NCBI GenBank assembly: GCA_937975525.1
Contig: CALJUJ010000511.1
Span: 1-7,128 of the forward strand
Source: an uncultured bacterium
Lineage (GTDB): Bacteria > Desulfobacterota > Binatia > HRBIN30
DNA: 7,128 nucleotides
Direction of reading: 5' to 3'
Positions 5,521-7,128 of the stretch are shown piece after piece (position 1 is the first letter of the stretch; each line of letters opens with the position of its first letter). The translations under genes were made by a program, and so were the position numbers. Below the pieces are notes generated by a model. It made no database searches and was not told where the DNA came from. It saw only the letters and a list, made by a program, of their open reading frames with translations.

Positions 5521-6695
5521 ACGCCACCGGCGCGTGCCGCAGCGGCGACCGCCTCGCCGATGCGATACGCGTTCGACTTGTCGAGTGGATCGGGGAGGAT
5601 CCGCTCCGGCGAGGGCTCGCGCACCAGGGCCGCCAGGGCGCGCGCCGCGGCGACCTTCATCTCGTCGTTGATCACGGTCGCATGCGCGTCGAGGGCTCCG
5701 CGGAAGATGCCCGGAAACGCGAGTACATTGTTGATCTGATTCGGGAAGTCGCTGCGTCCGGTGCCGACGACGGCGGCGCCCGCGTCGCGGGCCGCGTCCG
5801 GCATGATCTCGGGGACGGGATTCGCCATGGCGAAGATGATCGGTCGCTCGTTCATCGTTCGCACCATCGCCGGGGTGACGAGATCGGCCTGCGACAAGCC
5901 GATGAAGACGTCTGCTTCCTTGATCGCGTCGAGCAGATTGCCAGTCTGACCGGCCGCGTTGGTCATCTCGGCGATCTCGCGCTTGAACGGATTCAGGTCG
6001 TTGCGGTCGCGATGCACGATGCCCTTCGAGTCGCACATGAGCATGTCGCGCACCTTCGGCAGCAGCCCGGACTCGCCACAGCTGATGATCAGCTTGGCGC
6101 AGGCGATCGCCGAGGCGCCGCTGCCGCTGAATACGACTTTGGAGTCGGCGAGGTTCTTGCCGGATACGGCGAGGGCATTGAGCAGCGCCGCGAGGACGAC
6201 GATGGCGGTGCCGTGCTGGTCGTCGTGGAAGACGGGGATGCCGATCCCCTGGAGGCGGTTCTCGATCTCGAAGCAGCGTGGTGCCGAGATGTCTTCGAGG
6301 TTGATGCCGCCGAACACGGGGGCGATGGCCTCGACGATGGCGACGATCTCGTCGACGCCGCGCGCGTCGAGGCAGATCGGGAATGCGTCGATGCCGGCGA
6401 ACTCCTTGAACAGGATCGCCTTGCCCTCCATCACGGGCAGCGCCGCCGCGGGCCCGAGGTTGCCGATGCCGAGAATGGCCGAGCCATCGGATACGACGGC
6501 CACCGTGTTGCGCTTGATGGTCAGGTCGAAGACGCGGCGCGGATCGCGGGCGATCTCGAGGCACACCTCGGCGACGCCGGGGGTGTAGGCGAGGCTCAGG
6601 TCCTTGCGGGTGGCGAGCGGCACCTTGCTCTGCACGCCGAGCTTGCCGCCGGTGCGCGCGTGCATCTCGACCGATTCTTTCGCGTAGTCGCTCAT
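5493..6695 (-). CDS. Malic enzyme, short bacterial form (malate to pyruvate, NAD(P)+ dependent)
   Basis: The 400-residue protein decarboxylates L-malate to pyruvate and CO2 with reduction of NAD(P)+ in the cytoplasm. It has the length of the short bacterial form (about 400-410) and lacks the phosphotransacetylase-like domain of MaeB. YTPGVA (37-42) carries the catalytic Tyr37 and GKAILFK (91-97) the catalytic Lys92. The metal ligands are E134-D135 (NLEDIS) and an Asp in HDDQHGT (157-163). The cofactor-binding Rossmann motif is FSGSGASAIA (189-198), with an acidic residue (Asp222) after the second strand. That residue is compatible with NAD but not decisive. Also conserved are SDGSAILGIGNLGP (69-82), ANPVPEI (291-297) and NQINNVLAFPG (319-329). 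A strong Shine-Dalgarno at 6701-6707 fixes the start. It heads the minus-strand run that continues to trmB and follows a thiolase gene. The C-terminus overlaps the next gene by 28 bases. Confidence 0.95.
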   Translation of the reverse strand: MSDYAKESVEMHARTGGKLGVQSKVPLATRKDLSLAYTPGVAEVCLEIARDPRRVFDLTIKRNTVAVVSDGSAILGIGNLGPAAALPVMEGKAILFKEFAGIDAFPICLDARGVDEIVAIVEAIAPVFGGINLEDISAPRCFEIENRLQGIGIPVFHDDQHGTAIVVLAALLNALAVSGKNLADSKVVFSGSGASAIACAKLIISCGESGLLPKVRDMLMCDSKGIVHRDRNDLNPFKREIAEMTNAAGQTGNLLDAIKEADVFIGLSQADLVTPAMVRTMNERPIIFAMANPVPEIMPDAARDAGAAVVGTGRSDFPNQINNVLAFPGIFRGALDAHATVINDEMKVAAARALAALVREPSPERILPDPLDKSNAYRIGEAVAAAARAGGVCRTPRGDD

Positions 6696-6700
6696 GGCGA

Positions 6701-6707
6701 TCCTTCT
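6701..6707 (-). promoter_or_regulatory. Strong Shine-Dalgarno of the malic enzyme gene
   Basis: On the minus strand AGAAGGA lies five bases before the ATG at 6695. It is the best ribosome binding site in the window and supports high translation and the chosen start. Confidence 0.75.
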
Positions 6708-6711
6708 TTGC

Positions 6712-6770
6712 GGCCGCTTGCGGCCAACGTGGGTCCGCCGGGCGGACGGGCACCGAACTCGGACCGGTGC
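6712..6770 (-). other. Cluster of three inverted repeats in the malic enzyme leader
   Basis: Three perfect inverted repeats are packed just upstream of the Shine-Dalgarno. GGCCGC/GCGGCC with a TT spacer is at 6712-6725, GTCCGCC/GGCGGAC with a single-base centre at 6733-6747, and GCACCG/CGGTGC with a 9-base loop at 6750-6770. I see no convincing -35/-10 pair here. They could be operators, RNA hairpins affecting expression, or products of high GC; the two 6-bp stems alone would not be surprising by chance. Confidence 0.35.
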
Positions 6771-6787
6771 GGAGGGGGAAGGCGCGG

Positions 6788-6806
6788 GCGCGCCATCGAG
6801 GCGCGC
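6788..6806 (-). terminator. Candidate terminator hairpin after the thiolase gene
   Basis: GCGCGCC and GGCGCGC form a perfect 7-bp, all-GC stem around a 5-base loop, 13 bases past the thiolase TGA. On the minus strand the stem is followed by a C-rich run (CCTTCCCCC) rather than T residues. It may be a non-canonical or Rho-assisted terminator, or a processing hairpin. Confidence 0.4.
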
Positions 6807-6819
6807 ACGCGGAATGTGC

Positions 6820-7128
6820 TCAGCTGCCGACGATGAACGATACGCTCGTGGTGCCGCTGCCCCCGATGTTCAGCGTCGCCACCCGCTTCGCCCCGTCGAC
6901 CTGATAGTCGCCGGCGGTTTCCGTGACCTGCTTGTAGGCATCGAGGACCTGGCGGGTACCCGTCGCGCCCACCGGGTGCCCGGCGCCGATCAAGCCGCCG
7001 CTCGGATTGATCGGCAGCTTGCCGCCCATCTCGATCGTCCCGTCCTCGATCGCCTTCCAGGATTCCCCGGGCTTGGTCAGTCCGAAGTGGTCGATCGCCA
7101 TGTACTCCGACGTCGTGAAGCAGTCGTG
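6820..7128 (-). CDS. SCP2-type thiolase / acetyl-CoA acetyltransferase family protein, C-terminal 102 residues only
   Basis: The right window edge cuts off the N-terminal three-quarters, including the nucleophilic cysteine. The visible part starts with HDCFTTSEYMAI, matching the HDCF..NE segment of the SCP2 (SCPx) thiolase group, where ordinary thiolases have NEAF. NPSGGLIGAGHPVGATG (visible residues 41-57) contains the catalytic His of the GHP motif. Near the end, LNIGGSGTT (86-94) replaces the C-x-G-x-G motif that carries the second catalytic Cys in biosynthetic and degradative thiolases; Asn87 is at that place. Family knowledge: SCP2-type thiolases act on acyl-CoA thiolysis, including branched or sterol side chains, while some relatives without the Cys do other acyl-CoA chemistry. 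The substrate cannot be told. Its TGA stop is 124 bases before the malic enzyme ATG. Confidence 0.9.
   Translation of the reverse strand, partial: HDCFTTSEYMAIDHFGLTKPGESWKAIEDGTIEMGGKLPINPSGGLIGAGHPVGATGTRQVLDAYKQVTETAGDYQVDGAKRVATLNIGGSGTTSVSFIVGS

Noticed and set aside
4259..5671. Long plus-strand open frame of 470 codons opposite the SDR genes and the hypothetical gene
   Set aside because: Its translation has no recognisable domain and is rich in Arg, Gly and Asp as expected from the antisense of high-GC genes. The minus strand carries clear SDR motifs.
2981..6695. A dedicated biosynthetic or defence cluster in the minus-strand run
   Set aside because: No scaffold enzyme, effector, toxin, nuclease or transporter is present. 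The genes are individually common metabolic or tRNA-modification genes.
5521..6753. Extension of the proline-rich hypothetical protein upstream through the malic enzyme gene
   Set aside because: The frame is open but is the out-of-frame reading of malic enzyme and is extremely Arg-rich. The signal peptide begins at the ATG at 5520, which marks the real start.
5430..6836. Plus-strand open frame of 468 codons antisense to the malic enzyme
   Set aside because: The opposite strand encodes a complete malic enzyme with all catalytic motifs. The plus frame shows only low-complexity Asp/Val/Glu/Arg antisense composition.
1..7128. tRNA, rRNA, CRISPR arrays, insertion sequence ends or riboswitches
   Set aside because: No cloverleaf, spaced direct repeats, transposase motifs or recognisable riboswitch core was found by reading; intergenic gaps are all shorter than about 125 bases.

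Overview
This is a high-GC (roughly two-thirds G+C by eye), gene-dense bacterial chromosomal segment with no mobile element, CRISPR array, tRNA or rRNA that I can see. The best lineage clue is the N-terminus of the secreted protein at 1-1508. A signal peptide is followed by two cysteine-framed, dockerin/EF-hand-like loops (D..DG.V.VDE), a layout I associate with secreted proteins of deltaproteobacterial or Candidatus Binatota-type genomes. The lineage is an inference from one protein and base composition, not a firm assignment.

Layout: (a) 1-1989, minus strand: a small GGQ-domain release-factor-like ribosome rescue protein (1576-1989), then a secreted seven-repeat FG-GAP/VCBS propeller protein that runs off the left edge. 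(b) 1990-2080: divergent intergenic region. (c) 2081-2980, plus strand: a ROK-family sugar kinase closest to Mak fructokinase. (d) 2996-6695, minus strand: a tight unidirectional run. In transcription order it holds a short-form malic enzyme, a proline-rich exported protein of unknown function that overlaps it, a classical SDR oxidoreductase, a pteridine-reductase-type SDR and TrmB (tRNA m7G46 methyltransferase). (e) 6820-7128, minus strand: the C-terminal end of an SCP2-type thiolase, cut by the right edge and separated from the malic enzyme gene by a hairpin-rich 124-base gap.

Functionally this is mostly housekeeping and central metabolism: thiolase for acyl-CoA metabolism, malic enzyme for pyruvate and NAD(P)H supply, two NAD(P)H-dependent reductases, tRNA modification, ribosome rescue and sugar phosphorylation. 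The minus-strand genes from the malic enzyme to trmB are spaced by -28, 41, 19 and 8 bases, so co-transcription is likely, although the products do not form one obvious pathway.

I did not find a convincing new multi-gene system. The points most worth a second look are the Ser-to-Asp active-site signature that marks one SDR as a pteridine reductase, the Asn-to-Cys change in the neighbouring SDR, the shortened TrmB, hairpins that contain stop codons at three gene ends, the stacked inverted repeats before the malic enzyme gene, and a possible leaderless promoter for the FG-GAP protein.
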